Shown here piece after piece: positions 1-7,161 of a stretch of 9,455 nucleotides of DNA. The stretch lies in the NCBI GenBank assembly GCA_017560285.1, contig JAFYOG010000036.1, positions 1 to 9,455 on the forward strand, written 5' to 3'. Below the pieces are notes generated by a model. The model had not been told where the DNA came from, did no database searches, and saw nothing but the letters and a program-made list of their open reading frames with translations. Both the position numbers and the translations under genes were made by a program. This DNA comes from Clostridia bacterium (GTDB lineage Bacteria; Bacillota; Clostridia; Oscillospirales; CAG-382). The first letter of the stretch is position 1. Each line of letters starts with the position of its first letter.

Positions 1-834
1 GAAAGCCAAATAGGCTTTTTCGGCGGCAGCTTTACCGCCATAGAACGGCATAGGATGGAATCGCTTTTGCAAACCGCAAAGGGCTATATAAAAAAGGGTG
101 TGGCAGAAAGCATACGCATTTCCACCCGCCCCGATAAAATCGACGAAGAGGTTTTAGATTTACTTGCAAAATACGGCGTTACCCATATAGAGCTTGGGGT
201 TCAAAGCACCGACGAAAGCGTTCTAAACGCCTGCTTGCGGGGGCATACCGCGAAGGATTCCTTTAACGCCGCAAGCCTTATAACAAAAAAGGGTTTTACC
301 TTTGGCGGGCAAATGATGATAGGGTTACCCAACGCCACCCCCGAAAGCGAGCTTAAAACCGCCAAGGATATAATAAAAATGGGTGCCAAGGAAGCAAGAA
401 TATACCCCACCGTGGTTTTCGAAAACACAAAGCTTTACCATATGGCTAAAAACGGTGAATATACCCCGTTAAGCTTAGAAGCTGCCGTAGTTCGCACCGC
501 AAGCTGTTACCGCTTGTTTTTAGAAGCAGGTGTAAAGGTTTTGCGTATAGGTCTGCACGCATCCGAAAATTTGGCAAACGCCCCTATGGGTGCAAACCAC
601 CAAGCCCTTGGCGAGCTTGTTAAGGGCAGGGTTTATGCCGATATTATTGCAGAGCAGGCAGGGGATTGCACCTGCAAGGTTTTAGAAGCAGAAATAAAAA
701 AAGAGGATATATCTATGTTGCGGGGGCACGGCTCTGCCGCAACAGAATACATAAAAACAAAAACCAACGCAAAAGAGGTAAGGCTTATACCTGCCCCTGC
801 GGAACGGTTTAAAGTAAAAACAAGGAGTGTTTAA
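1..834 (+). CDS. Radical SAM protein, Elp3-like, C-terminal part (5' end outside window)
   Basis: The reading frame is open from the first base and ends with TAA at 832-834, giving 277 residues. The ATG at 55 is therefore probably internal, since GFFGGSFTAI lies upstream of it in the same frame and is typical of the second strand of Elp3/YhcC-type radical SAM domains. The rest of the barrel follows, with ELGVQSTDESVL and the RGHT stretch, then MMIGLP. The segment around IYPTVVF and VLRIGLHASENL resembles the C-terminal extension of COG1243/COG1242 radical SAM proteins. The CxxxCxxC cluster loop must lie upstream and is not seen. No acetyltransferase (GNAT) domain follows, so this is not full-length Elp3. 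Known family members bind a 4Fe-4S cluster and S-adenosylmethionine; the substrate here is unknown. In many Clostridia a gene of this type sits between rnc and smc, which matches this position. The family call is secure, the exact function is not. Confidence 0.85.
   Translation, partial: ESQIGFFGGSFTAIERHRMESLLQTAKGYIKKGVAESIRISTRPDKIDEEVLDLLAKYGVTHIELGVQSTDESVLNACLRGHTAKDSFNAASLITKKGFTFGGQMMIGLPNATPESELKTAKDIIKMGAKEARIYPTVVFENTKLYHMAKNGEYTPLSLEAAVVRTASCYRLFLEAGVKVLRIGLHASENLANAPMGANHQALGELVKGRVYADIIAEQAGDCTCKVLEAEIKKEDISMLRGHGSAATEYIKTKTNAKEVRLIPAPAERFKVKTRSV
822..829 (+). promoter_or_regulatory. Ribosome binding site of smc
   Basis: AAGGAGTG lies inside the last codons of the radical SAM gene. 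Its AAGGAG core is 10 bases from the ATG at 838. It supports that start codon and suggests that smc is translated from the same mRNA as the gene before it. I see no separate promoter for smc in the window. Confidence 0.75.
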
Positions 835-837
835 AAT

Positions 838-3800
838 ATGCGCCTTAAAGCAATAGAAATGACAGGGTTTAAATCCTTCCCCGATAAAACCCGAATAAGC
901 TTCGAAAGCGGCGTTACCGCAATTATCGGCCCCAACGGCAGCGGTAAATCCAACATTTCGGATGCTATCCGCTGGGTATTGGGCGAAATGAGCGCAAAAT
1001 CCTTGCGCGGCAGTAAAATGGAGGACGTTATCTTTAACGGCACCCCCGCACGTCCTGCCGCAAATTCCGCAATGGTTTCGTTAATTATCGATACCGAGGA
1101 GGAATATAACCGCGCTAACCACCTAACACTTCAGCCCGAGGAAGCGGCAGAGGAAGAAGCCAACCAAAACGGCGCATACCGCTTATCTGACGGAACAGAG
1201 GTTACGGTTACCCGTAAGCTTTACCGCAGCGGCGAAAGCGAATATTACATAAACAAAAAGCAGGTTCGTTTAAAGGATATTTACGAGCTGTTTTACGATA
1301 CGGGTATCGGCAGAGAGGGCTATTCGGTTATAGGTCAGGGTAAAATAGCCGAGGTTCTTTCCCAAAAGGACGATGAACGCCGCAGCATTTTCGAGGAAGC
1401 GGCGGGTATATCCAAAATCCGTTATAAAAAAATCGAAGCCGAGCGTAAGCTAAGGGATACCGAGGCAAACTTGGTTCGTATAAACGATATCCTTTCGGAA
1501 ATTACATCCCGCATAGGCCCCTTGGAAAAGGAAGCCGAAAACGCAAAGCAATATTTGGTTTTAAGCGAAGAAAAGAAGGGCATAGAAATTACCCTTTGGT
1601 TAGACAGATTAGATTATTTGCGTGCCCGCAGGGTAGAATGCCAAGAGGATTTCGACGCCGCAAAAATCGCATTTTCCGCCGCAGAGCAGGCGGTTAACCA
1701 GTGCGACGAGGCTACCGACAGAATTCTTAACGAAACCTACGAATTTTCCCGCAGTATGAGCGAGCTGGAGCGTGAAAAAACCGAGGTTGCCACCAAAAAG
1801 GCAGAGGCAGAGGGCAGAAAGGCGGTTTGCGCCAACGATATTGCCCACGCCAAGGAATCGGTTGCCGAATCTATGGCGGCGGTAAACACCGCTTTGCAAG
1901 AGCAGGCAGAGGCAGAACAGCACACCCTTTCCTGCCAAAACGCAAAACAACAATCCGAATCCGACCTTGCCTTGGCACAGCAAAAGGCGGCAGATGCCGA
2001 AACCGCTTACGAAGCTGCCCGCAACGCCTTTATCGAAACCGATAAAGAAACCGCAGGCAACCAAGCGGCATTAGAGCTTTTGGTTAACGAAAAAAGCGTT
2101 CTTTCCGCCCGGGAGGCGGCGGCCAATGCATCCCTGGAGGCGGCAAGAAAAACCGCCGACGAAAACAGCGGCAGATTAAACGACGCAAAATTGCGTATGG
2201 ATACCCTTGGCGAGGAGCTTTCGGATTTGGAATCCAAGCTTAACAGCCTTTCTGCCCTTATAAAAGAAACCGAAACCCAAATTATATCTCTCGATTACGA
2301 AAAAGCATCCCAAATGCAGGAGCTTCGCAAAATCGGGGAAAACATTACCGAGGAAAAAATCGCCCTTTCCGGCGAGGAACAGCGCCGCGACCAATTAATT
2401 CGCTTGGAAAACCTTTTAGAGGGCTATTCCGAAAGCGTAAAGAAGGTTATTAACGATTGCACCTCGGGCAAAATTAAAAACAACGGCGCCAACATTCAGC
2501 TTCACGGCACCGTATCCAATATTATTTCTTCCGAAAGCGAACACGTTATCGCCTTGGAAACCGCCCTTGCCGCATCGGTACAGTTTATCGTTGTAGAAAA
2601 GGAATCGGATGCAAAGGCGTGCATTCGCTATCTAAAGGAAAACAAGCTGGGCAGAGCTACGTTTTTGCCTATCGAAAGCGTTAACGGCAGGCTTGCCGAC
2701 GTTTCCGAAATTAAAGATATGCCCGGCTATATCGGCATTGCCAGCGAGCTTGCCAAGTACGAAAAGAAGTTTAAAGGCATTGTAGACGACCTTTTGGGCA
2801 GAACCGTTATTGCCGATAATTTGGAATCTGCATCGGCTATCGCCCGCAAGAGCGGCTTTAGAATTAAAATCGTTACCTTGGACGGTCAGATAATTAACGC
2901 AGGCGGTAGCTATACCGGCGGTTCCTCTGCCGTAAAGGTAGGTGTGTTCACCCGTGCTATGGATATAGAACGCCTTGGCGAACAAATTAAAGAGCGTTCT
3001 GCAAAAATTGCAGATTTAGAATCGCAACAAAACGACCTTTCCGCAAAATGCGCCGAAACCGACGGTAAATTAGAAGGCTTGCGGGTTACCCTTTCCAAGG
3101 CAAATACCGATAAAGCAAGTCAGGTTGCCACCAAGGAATCCTTGGATTTGCGTATAAACGAGGAAGAAGAACGCATTGCATCGCTTTCTATGGGTAACGA
3201 TGCGGTTATCCGCTTGGAAGCCGAGCTTAAAGCGGTTAGCGAAGAAACTGCCTCTGTAGCCCTTGCAATAGAAAAGGCTGTTGCCGCAAGAGATTTTGCA
3301 AAATCTAAATCCGAAGAGCTTAAAACCGCCGAGGAAACCGCCTTTGCTTTGGTAAGCGAGGCAAGAATGGCGCGGTTTACCGCCGAAAACAACCTTGCCG
3401 TAGCAGGCGAGCGTTTAGAGCTTGCAAAGCGCCGCGAAACCGAGCTTGCCGCCCGTATTTCCATTGGCAAATCGGCTATCGAAAAGGCAGAAGCCCTTAT
3501 AAACGAGCGTATGGGCGAATCGGATTTGCTTAACGAAATTTGCATTTCCTGCGATAAATATATGGCAGAAAGCGATTCCCGCTTGGCAAGCCTTGTGCAA
3601 AACCGCGAAGCCAAGGAAAAAGAGCTTAACGAAATGCGCGCAAGACAAAAAACCGTTGCCGCCCAAAAAGAGGAAGCCTTCCGCCGCGTAACCGAAAGCG
3701 AAATGAAGTGCACCTCGGTAAATACCGAATTCGATACGGTTACCAACAAGCTTTGGGACGAATACGAGCTTACCTATTCCGATGCAAGCGCATTCCGTTT

Positions 3801-4491
3801 GCCAGAAGATAAGATGGATAAAGCACCTTCCCGCTTGGCATCGCTTAAAGCCAAAATCCGCGCAATGGGCGTTATTAACGTTAACGCTGTGGAGGAATAC
3901 AGGGTAACAAAGGAACGCTACGATTTCCTTACCGCCCAAACCGATGACCTTAACAAAACCCGCGCAAGCTTAGACAGAACCATTGCAAAGCTTTCTTCGG
4001 GTATGAAGGAAACCTTCTTGGAATGCTTCGAAAAGATAAATACCGAGTTCAACGCAGTGTTTACCGAGCTTTTCGGCGGCGGCAGCGCAAGGTGCGAGCT
4101 TACCGACCCGTTGTTGCCCTTGGAATGCGGTATCGACATAGTGCTTAAGGTTCCGGGCAAGAGCGTACGCAGTATTTCCTTGCTTTCCGGCGGCGAGCAA
4201 TCCTTTGCCGCAATTTCCTTGTATCTTGCGTTGCAAAAGGTTAACCCCTCGCCCTTCTGCGTGTTCGACGAAATCGAATCTGCATTGGACGACGTAAACA
4301 TCGTAAAGCTTTCCTCTTACGTACGTCGCAACAGCGATAAAACCCAGTATATTCTTATTACCCACCGCCGCGGCACTATGGAACGCGCCGATACTATTTA
4401 CGGTATCACAATGCGTCAGCGCGGTATTTCCGAGTATATGAAGCTTAATATGGCTAAGCTGGATGATATCATAAAAGAGTACGCAGAATAA
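838..4491 (+). CDS. smc: Chromosome segregation/condensation ATPase SMC
   Basis: SMC is the core ATPase of bacterial condensin, working with ScpA and ScpB to organise and help segregate the chromosome. The 1217 residues show the complete architecture. The N-terminal head carries Walker A GPNGSGKSN at 31-39 and the Q-loop in YSVIGQGK at 162-169. An arm of coiled coil rich in Ala and Glu runs from about 170 to 525. The hinge spans about 529-696 and ends in a glycine-rich GGSYTGGS. The return coil runs from about 700 to 1040, with MGVINVNAVEEY at 1010-1021 before the C-terminal head. That head has the signature LSGGEQ at 1116-1121, Walker B with D1144 and E1145, the D-loop ALDD at 1149-1152 and the switch histidine H1176. 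It is somewhat longer than the roughly 1190 residues usual in Bacillus, partly through an acidic insertion at about 86-119. The start is supported by the ribosome binding site and by MRLKAIEMTGFKSF, typical of SMC N-termini. Confidence 0.98.
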   Translation: MRLKAIEMTGFKSFPDKTRISFESGVTAIIGPNGSGKSNISDAIRWVLGEMSAKSLRGSKMEDVIFNGTPARPAANSAMVSLIIDTEEEYNRANHLTLQPEEAAEEEANQNGAYRLSDGTEVTVTRKLYRSGESEYYINKKQVRLKDIYELFYDTGIGREGYSVIGQGKIAEVLSQKDDERRSIFEEAAGISKIRYKKIEAERKLRDTEANLVRINDILSEITSRIGPLEKEAENAKQYLVLSEEKKGIEITLWLDRLDYLRARRVECQEDFDAAKIAFSAAEQAVNQCDEATDRILNETYEFSRSMSELEREKTEVATKKAEAEGRKAVCANDIAHAKESVAESMAAVNTALQEQAEAEQHTLSCQNAKQQSESDLALAQQKAADAETAYEAARNAFIETDKETAGNQAALELLVNEKSVLSAREAAANASLEAARKTADENSGRLNDAKLRMDTLGEELSDLESKLNSLSALIKETETQIISLDYEKASQMQELRKIGENITEEKIALSGEEQRRDQLIRLENLLEGYSESVKKVINDCTSGKIKNNGANIQLHGTVSNIISSESEHVIALETALAASVQFIVVEKESDAKACIRYLKENKLGRATFLPIESVNGRLADVSEIKDMPGYIGIASELAKYEKKFKGIVDDLLGRTVIADNLESASAIARKSGFRIKIVTLDGQIINAGGSYTGGSSAVKVGVFTRAMDIERLGEQIKERSAKIADLESQQNDLSAKCAETDGKLEGLRVTLSKANTDKASQVATKESLDLRINEEEERIASLSMGNDAVIRLEAELKAVSEETASVALAIEKAVAARDFAKSKSEELKTAEETAFALVSEARMARFTAENNLAVAGERLELAKRRETELAARISIGKSAIEKAEALINERMGESDLLNEICISCDKYMAESDSRLASLVQNREAKEKELNEMRARQKTVAAQKEEAFRRVTESEMKCTSVNTEFDTVTNKLWDEYELTYSDASAFRLPEDKMDKAPSRLASLKAKIRAMGVINVNAVEEYRVTKERYDFLTAQTDDLNKTRASLDRTIAKLSSGMKETFLECFEKINTEFNAVFTELFGGGSARCELTDPLLPLECGIDIVLKVPGKSVRSISLLSGGEQSFAAISLYLALQKVNPSPFCVFDEIESALDDVNIVKLSSYVRRNSDKTQYILITHRRGTMERADTIYGITMRQRGISEYMKLNMAKLDDIIKEYAE

Positions 4492-4499
4492 CCGGAACT

Positions 4500-4516
4500 T
4501 CTGATTTTGGGTAAGA
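4500..4516 (+). repeat. 17-base direct repeat, copy 1
   Basis: TCTGATTTTGGGTAAGA occurs here, starting 9 bases after the smc stop codon, and recurs without mismatch at 4616-4632. Its core TGATTTTGG (4502-4510) is also complementary to CCAAAATCA at 4592-4600. The repeat is therefore both directly duplicated and partly inverted within the same intergenic region. Confidence 0.8.
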
Positions 4517-4600
4517 CCGCTTTGCTATCTTATTTTGCGGCTCGGGCAGTAGGTTGCTACAGCCGTTCGCCGCGAAAATAAGCTTCTTCCTCCAAAATCA
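4502..4600 (+). other. Long imperfect hairpin between smc and ftsY, possible structured RNA or palindromic repeat
   Basis: Three nested stems can be drawn by hand. The basal stem pairs 4502-4510 with 4592-4600 (9 pairs). The central stem pairs 4529-4541 with 4569-4582 (13 pairs, with G4574 bulged). The apical stem pairs 4545-4547 with 4562-4564 and 4549-4552 with 4557-4560 around an A-A mismatch and a GTTG loop. No T-run follows, so it does not look like an intrinsic terminator. It may be an RNA regulatory structure, an mRNA processing or stability element, or a palindromic repeat of the REP/MITE kind. The pairing is seen in the sequence; any function is inference. There is no credible ORF in the 186-base gap. 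Confidence 0.55.
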
Positions 4601-4615
4601 ATCGTTCCCACAACA

Positions 4616-4632
4616 TCTGATTTTGGGTAAGA
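4616..4632 (+). repeat. 17-base direct repeat, copy 2
   Basis: This is identical to 4500-4516, 116 bases downstream. Its TGATTTTGG core (4618-4626) can pair with 4592-4600 across a 17-base loop. That would exclude the basal stem formed with copy 1. A weak -10-like TACAAT follows at 4634-4639, but no good -35 box stands at the right distance, so I do not call a promoter here. Confidence 0.8.
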
Positions 4633-4665
4633 ATACAATATTATCTAACCCGCAAACTAACCTAA

Positions 4666-4670
4666 CGGAG
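4666..4670 (+). promoter_or_regulatory. Ribosome binding site of ftsY
   Basis: CGGAG ends 7 bases before the ATG at 4678. It is a moderate Shine-Dalgarno match, weaker than those of cdaR and recJ in this window. It supports the chosen ftsY start. Confidence 0.6.
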
Positions 4671-4677
4671 AACCACT

Positions 4678-5589
4678 ATGGGATTTTTTGATAAACTTAA
4701 AGCGGGCTTAAAAAAGACAAAGGATGCGCTTTTAAAGCCTGTAAACGACCTTTTTTCCTCTTACGATAAGGTAGACGAGGATTTTTACGACGAGCTTTGC
4801 GACCTGCTTATTATGGCAGACGTAGGCGTAGAAACCTCTGATTATTTGGTAAACCGCCTGCGCGAAACCCTAAAGGAAAAGAAAATAAAGGAAACCACCC
4901 TTGCCCGCGATGAATTTAAGGCTATCCTTACCGATGCAGTGGGCGACGGCGGCGAGCTTAATCTTGGCGGTGATATGTCGGTAATCTTGGTTATCGGCGT
5001 AAACGGCGTTGGCAAAACCACCTCTATCGGCAAAATTACCCATTGCTTAAAAGAGCAGGGCAGAAGCATAATGCTTGCCGCGGCAGACACCTTCCGTGCC
5101 GCCGCCGCAGAACAGCTTGCTATATGGGCAGACCGTAATAACGTGCCCATTATTCGCCAAAACGAGGGTGCAGACCCCGCCGCGGTTGTTTTCGATGCGG
5201 CAGGCGCCGCAAAAAAAGCCAACGTAGATACCCTTATAGTAGATACCGCAGGCAGATTGCACAACAAAAAGAACCTTATCGACGAGCTTGCCAAAATTAA
5301 CCGCGTTATCGACCGCGAGCTTCCCAACGCCACCCGCGAAACCCTGTTGGTGTTGGACGCTTCAACAGGTCAGAACGCTCTTATTCAGGCAAAGGAATTC
5401 GGCCGTGCCGCAAATATTACCGGATTGGTGCTTACCAAGCTTGACGGCACCGCAAAGGGCGGTATTATTCTTGCTATCAAGCGGGAGCTTGGCATTCCCG
5501 TTAAGTTTATCGGCGTGGGCGAGGGTATAGACGATTTGCGTCCCTTCGACCCTAATGATTTTATAGGCGCCTTTTTTGAGGAAAACTAA
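4678..5589 (+). CDS. ftsY: Signal recognition particle receptor GTPase FtsY
   Basis: FtsY is the membrane-associated receptor that docks SRP (Ffh plus SRP RNA) with its ribosome-nascent chain cargo at the translocon. The 303 residues comprise an N domain (about 1-95) and a G domain. G1 is GVNGVGKTT at 107-115, followed by DTFRAAAAEQL from 137, the G3 motif DTAGR at 189-193, the G4 motif TKLD at 253-256 and the closing GVGEGIDDLRPF at 279-290. The conserved FtsY/Ffh insertion sits around residues 137-150. GVGEGIDDLRPF and the absence of a methionine-rich M domain point to FtsY rather than Ffh. There is no long acidic A domain. The N-terminus, MGFFDKLKAGLKKTKDALLK, is basic and amphipathic and probably gives the membrane contact. 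Position after smc is the usual Firmicutes order, but the gap of 186 bases is long and ylxM-ffh does not follow. Confidence 0.97.
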   Translation: MGFFDKLKAGLKKTKDALLKPVNDLFSSYDKVDEDFYDELCDLLIMADVGVETSDYLVNRLRETLKEKKIKETTLARDEFKAILTDAVGDGGELNLGGDMSVILVIGVNGVGKTTSIGKITHCLKEQGRSIMLAAADTFRAAAAEQLAIWADRNNVPIIRQNEGADPAAVVFDAAGAAKKANVDTLIVDTAGRLHNKKNLIDELAKINRVIDRELPNATRETLLVLDASTGQNALIQAKEFGRAANITGLVLTKLDGTAKGGIILAIKRELGIPVKFIGVGEGIDDLRPFDPNDFIGAFFEEN

Positions 5590-6197
5590 TGTTAAAAATA
5601 GTTCTTGCATCAAACAACAAGCATAAATTATCCGAATTTCAGGGCTGCTTTGCCCAAAAGGGCATCGAAGCCGAAATTATACCCCTTTCCGCAACCGGCT
5701 TTTGCGGCGATATCCCCGAAGATGCCGAAACCTTCGAGGGCAACGCATATATAAAAGCCAAAACCATATCCGATTATACCGGCGCCATAGTTATAGCCGA
5801 CGACAGCGGTCTGTGCGTAGATGCACTTAACGGTGCCCCCGGCGTATATTCTGCAAGGTATGCCGAAGGCGGCGGTGATAAAGCCAACACCGAAAAGCTC
5901 CTTGCCGAACTTAAAGAGGTTCCCGATTTACCCAAAACCGCAAGGTTCGTTTGTGTTATATGCGCGGTTAAGCCCAACGGCGAAACAATGTACGTTCGGG
6001 GCGAAAGCGAGGGGGAAATTGTAAATACCCCCGCAGGGGAAAACGGCTTTGGCTACGATCCGGTGTTTTATTGCCCCAAATATAAAAAGACCTTTGCACA
6101 GCTTACAGACGAAGAAAAAAATTCGGTAAGCCACCGCGGTATCGCAACAGAAAAATTAGCCGACAGAATGGGCTTTTTCGCAGACAGTAAATCTTGA
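5589..6197 (+). CDS. rdgB: XTP/dITP pyrophosphatase (RdgB/HAM1 family)
   Basis: This enzyme hydrolyses non-canonical purine nucleoside triphosphates (dITP, ITP, XTP) to the monophosphate and pyrophosphate, keeping deaminated bases out of DNA and RNA. The 202 residues have the usual length and all family motifs. The N-terminal SNNKHK loop at 8-13 binds the nucleotide. ETFEGNAYIKA lies at 47-57, with the metal site around E50. DDSGL at 71-75 carries the catalytic acidic residues. GFGYDP at 153-158 and SHRG at 181-184 form the base pocket. The start ATG shares its A with the ftsY stop (TAATG), with GAGG at 5578-5581 as ribosome binding site, so translation is probably coupled to ftsY. The TGA stop falls within the -35 box of the next promoter. 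Confidence 0.96.
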   Translation: MLKIVLASNNKHKLSEFQGCFAQKGIEAEIIPLSATGFCGDIPEDAETFEGNAYIKAKTISDYTGAIVIADDSGLCVDALNGAPGVYSARYAEGGGDKANTEKLLAELKEVPDLPKTARFVCVICAVKPNGETMYVRGESEGEIVNTPAGENGFGYDPVFYCPKYKKTFAQLTDEEKNSVSHRGIATEKLADRMGFFADSKS

Positions 6198-6222
6198 CAG
6201 TAGTTATATAATATGTTAAAAT
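6194..6222 (+). promoter_or_regulatory. Sigma-A type promoter of cdaA-cdaR(-recJ)
   Basis: A perfect -35 box TTGACA (6194-6199) is separated by 17 bases from TAAAAT (6217-6222; 5 of 6 matches to TATAAT). The -10 is preceded by TG at 6214-6215, making it an extended -10. Spacer and following sequence are AT-rich. Transcription would start near 6229, leaving a leader of about 40 bases before cdaA. The TGA stop of rdgB (6195-6197) lies inside the -35 box. This is the strongest promoter-like sequence I see in the window. Confidence 0.85.
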
Positions 6223-6240
6223 AATTTATTAAAACATCTT

Positions 6241-6252
6241 TAAAATATTTTA
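6241..6252. repeat. 12-base perfect palindrome in the cdaA leader
   Basis: TAAAATATTTTA reads the same on both strands and lies about 12 to 24 bases after the predicted transcription start. It could be a repressor binding site. Because the region is very AT-rich, chance is a fair alternative. Confidence 0.4.
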
Positions 6253-6256
6253 GGTT

Positions 6257-6262
6257 AGGGAG
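6257..6262 (+). promoter_or_regulatory. Ribosome binding site of cdaA
   Basis: AGGGAG stands 8 bases before the ATG at 6271 and supports that start. An ATG at 6263 opens only a two-codon frame (ATG AAG TAA) whose stop overlaps the cdaA ATG. Confidence 0.7.
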
Positions 6263-6270
6263 ATGAAGTA

Positions 6271-7161
6271 ATGGGCGCATTTCTTGATTATCTTGAATAT
6301 GTGGGCAACCAGCTAAAAAGCATACGAATTGTCGATGTTATCGATATATTTATCGTTGCGTTTTTGCTGTATTGGGTGTTCAAGTTTGTAAGCGGCCGCC
6401 GTGCAGGCAAGCTTCTTATAGGTTTGGTAATTCTCGTTGCCTTTTTGGGCATAAGCACCATATTGGATATGCGTGCCCTTAACTTCATATTAACCAACCT
6501 GTTTTCGGTTGGCGTGGTGGCTATCGTTATCGTGTTCCAGCCCGAACTTCGCAGTGCCTTGGAAAAGGTTGGTATAGAATCGCTTAATCTGCGTAATCTA
6601 AAGGGCAAATTAGATAACGAGGAGCAGGCCAAAATACGCTCCTCTATTCACGAAATAAGCATTGCCGCCCAAGACCTTTCTTACAGCAAAACCGGCGCTT
6701 TAATCGTTTTCGAGCGGAACACCCGCTTGGGCGATTACATAAGAACCGGCACCACTATCGATGCCTTGGCATCTTCGTTCCTTATCGGCAACATATTCTT
6801 TAACAAGGCGCCCCTTCACGACGGCGCGGTAATTATCCGCAACGGCAGGGTTCACGCCGCAGGCTGTTTTTTGCCCCTTTCGGCAAACAGCGATATAGTT
6901 AAAGAGCTTGGCACCCGCCATCGCGCCGCCATCGGTATGAGCGAAAACAGCGACGCCGTGGTTTTGGTGGTATCCGAGGAAACCGGCGGTATCTCGGTTG
7001 CGGTTGACGGCAAGCTAAAGCGCAATATCGGCGCAAAGAACGTAGAAAATTACCTTACCTCGCTTTTGATAAAAGAGGAAAAGGAAACCATAACCACCCG
7101 TGTAAGGGGCAGATTTACAAAGAAAAACAAGGAGGGCGAAAGCAGTGGAAAAGAAAACTGA
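6271..7161 (+). CDS. cdaA: Membrane diadenylate cyclase CdaA (c-di-AMP synthase)
   Basis: CdaA (formerly YbbP/DacA) condenses two ATP into cyclic di-AMP, the messenger that controls potassium and osmolyte transport and cell wall homeostasis in Firmicutes. The 296 residues begin with three hydrophobic segments, at about 21-41, 47-65 and 70-92, which anchor the protein. The DAC (DisA_N) domain covers about 95-262. Both catalytic motifs are intact: DGA at 184-186 within APLHDGAVI, and RHR at 216-218 within GTRHRAAIG. The usual VSEETGGIS stretch follows. A short, basic, hydrophilic tail of about 25 residues ends the protein. The first residue before LHDGA is Ala where Ser is common, a minor variant. 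It is probably transcribed from the promoter at 6194-6222 and overlaps cdaR by 17 bases, which fits co-production of enzyme and regulator. Confidence 0.97.
   Translation: MGAFLDYLEYVGNQLKSIRIVDVIDIFIVAFLLYWVFKFVSGRRAGKLLIGLVILVAFLGISTILDMRALNFILTNLFSVGVVAIVIVFQPELRSALEKVGIESLNLRNLKGKLDNEEQAKIRSSIHEISIAAQDLSYSKTGALIVFERNTRLGDYIRTGTTIDALASSFLIGNIFFNKAPLHDGAVIIRNGRVHAAGCFLPLSANSDIVKELGTRHRAAIGMSENSDAVVLVVSEETGGISVAVDGKLKRNIGAKNVENYLTSLLIKEEKETITTRVRGRFTKKNKEGESSGKEN
7129..7136 (+). promoter_or_regulatory. Ribosome binding site fixing the GTG start of cdaR
   Basis: AAGGAGGG lies within the cdaA coding sequence, 8 bases before GTG at 7145. Its strength and spacing decide for the GTG start rather than a later ATG. 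A later start would also remove the membrane anchor. Confidence 0.8.

Noticed and set aside
1801..1920. GCAGAGGCAGAG-type short repeats in smc
   Set aside because: They encode Ala/Glu steps of the coiled coil and are explained by protein composition, not by a DNA repeat element.
3120..3939. Long reverse-strand open frames opposite smc (up to 209 codons)
   Set aside because: They lie opposite the well-conserved SMC coiled coil, have Ser/Arg/Leu-rich or Phe/Gly-rich low-complexity composition, lack recognisable motifs, and are explained by the codon bias of smc. The same holds for the other antisense frames opposite ftsY, cdaA and cdaR.
4529..4590. Hairpin as intrinsic terminator of smc
   Set aside because: The stem is long, but its 3' side is followed by CTTCTTCCTCC rather than a run of T, and the lower half of the stem is AT-rich. 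A Rho-independent terminator is not supported.
6198..6270. c-di-AMP riboswitch (ydaO/yuaA class) before cdaA
   Set aside because: The leader after the predicted start is only about 40 bases and AT-rich, far shorter than the aptamer, and I see no conserved paired elements.
6263..6271. Two-codon leader frame ATG AAG TAA overlapping the cdaA start
   Set aside because: The overlap is real, but so short a frame between ribosome binding site and start is easily produced by chance and the AGGGAG spacing favours the cdaA ATG.
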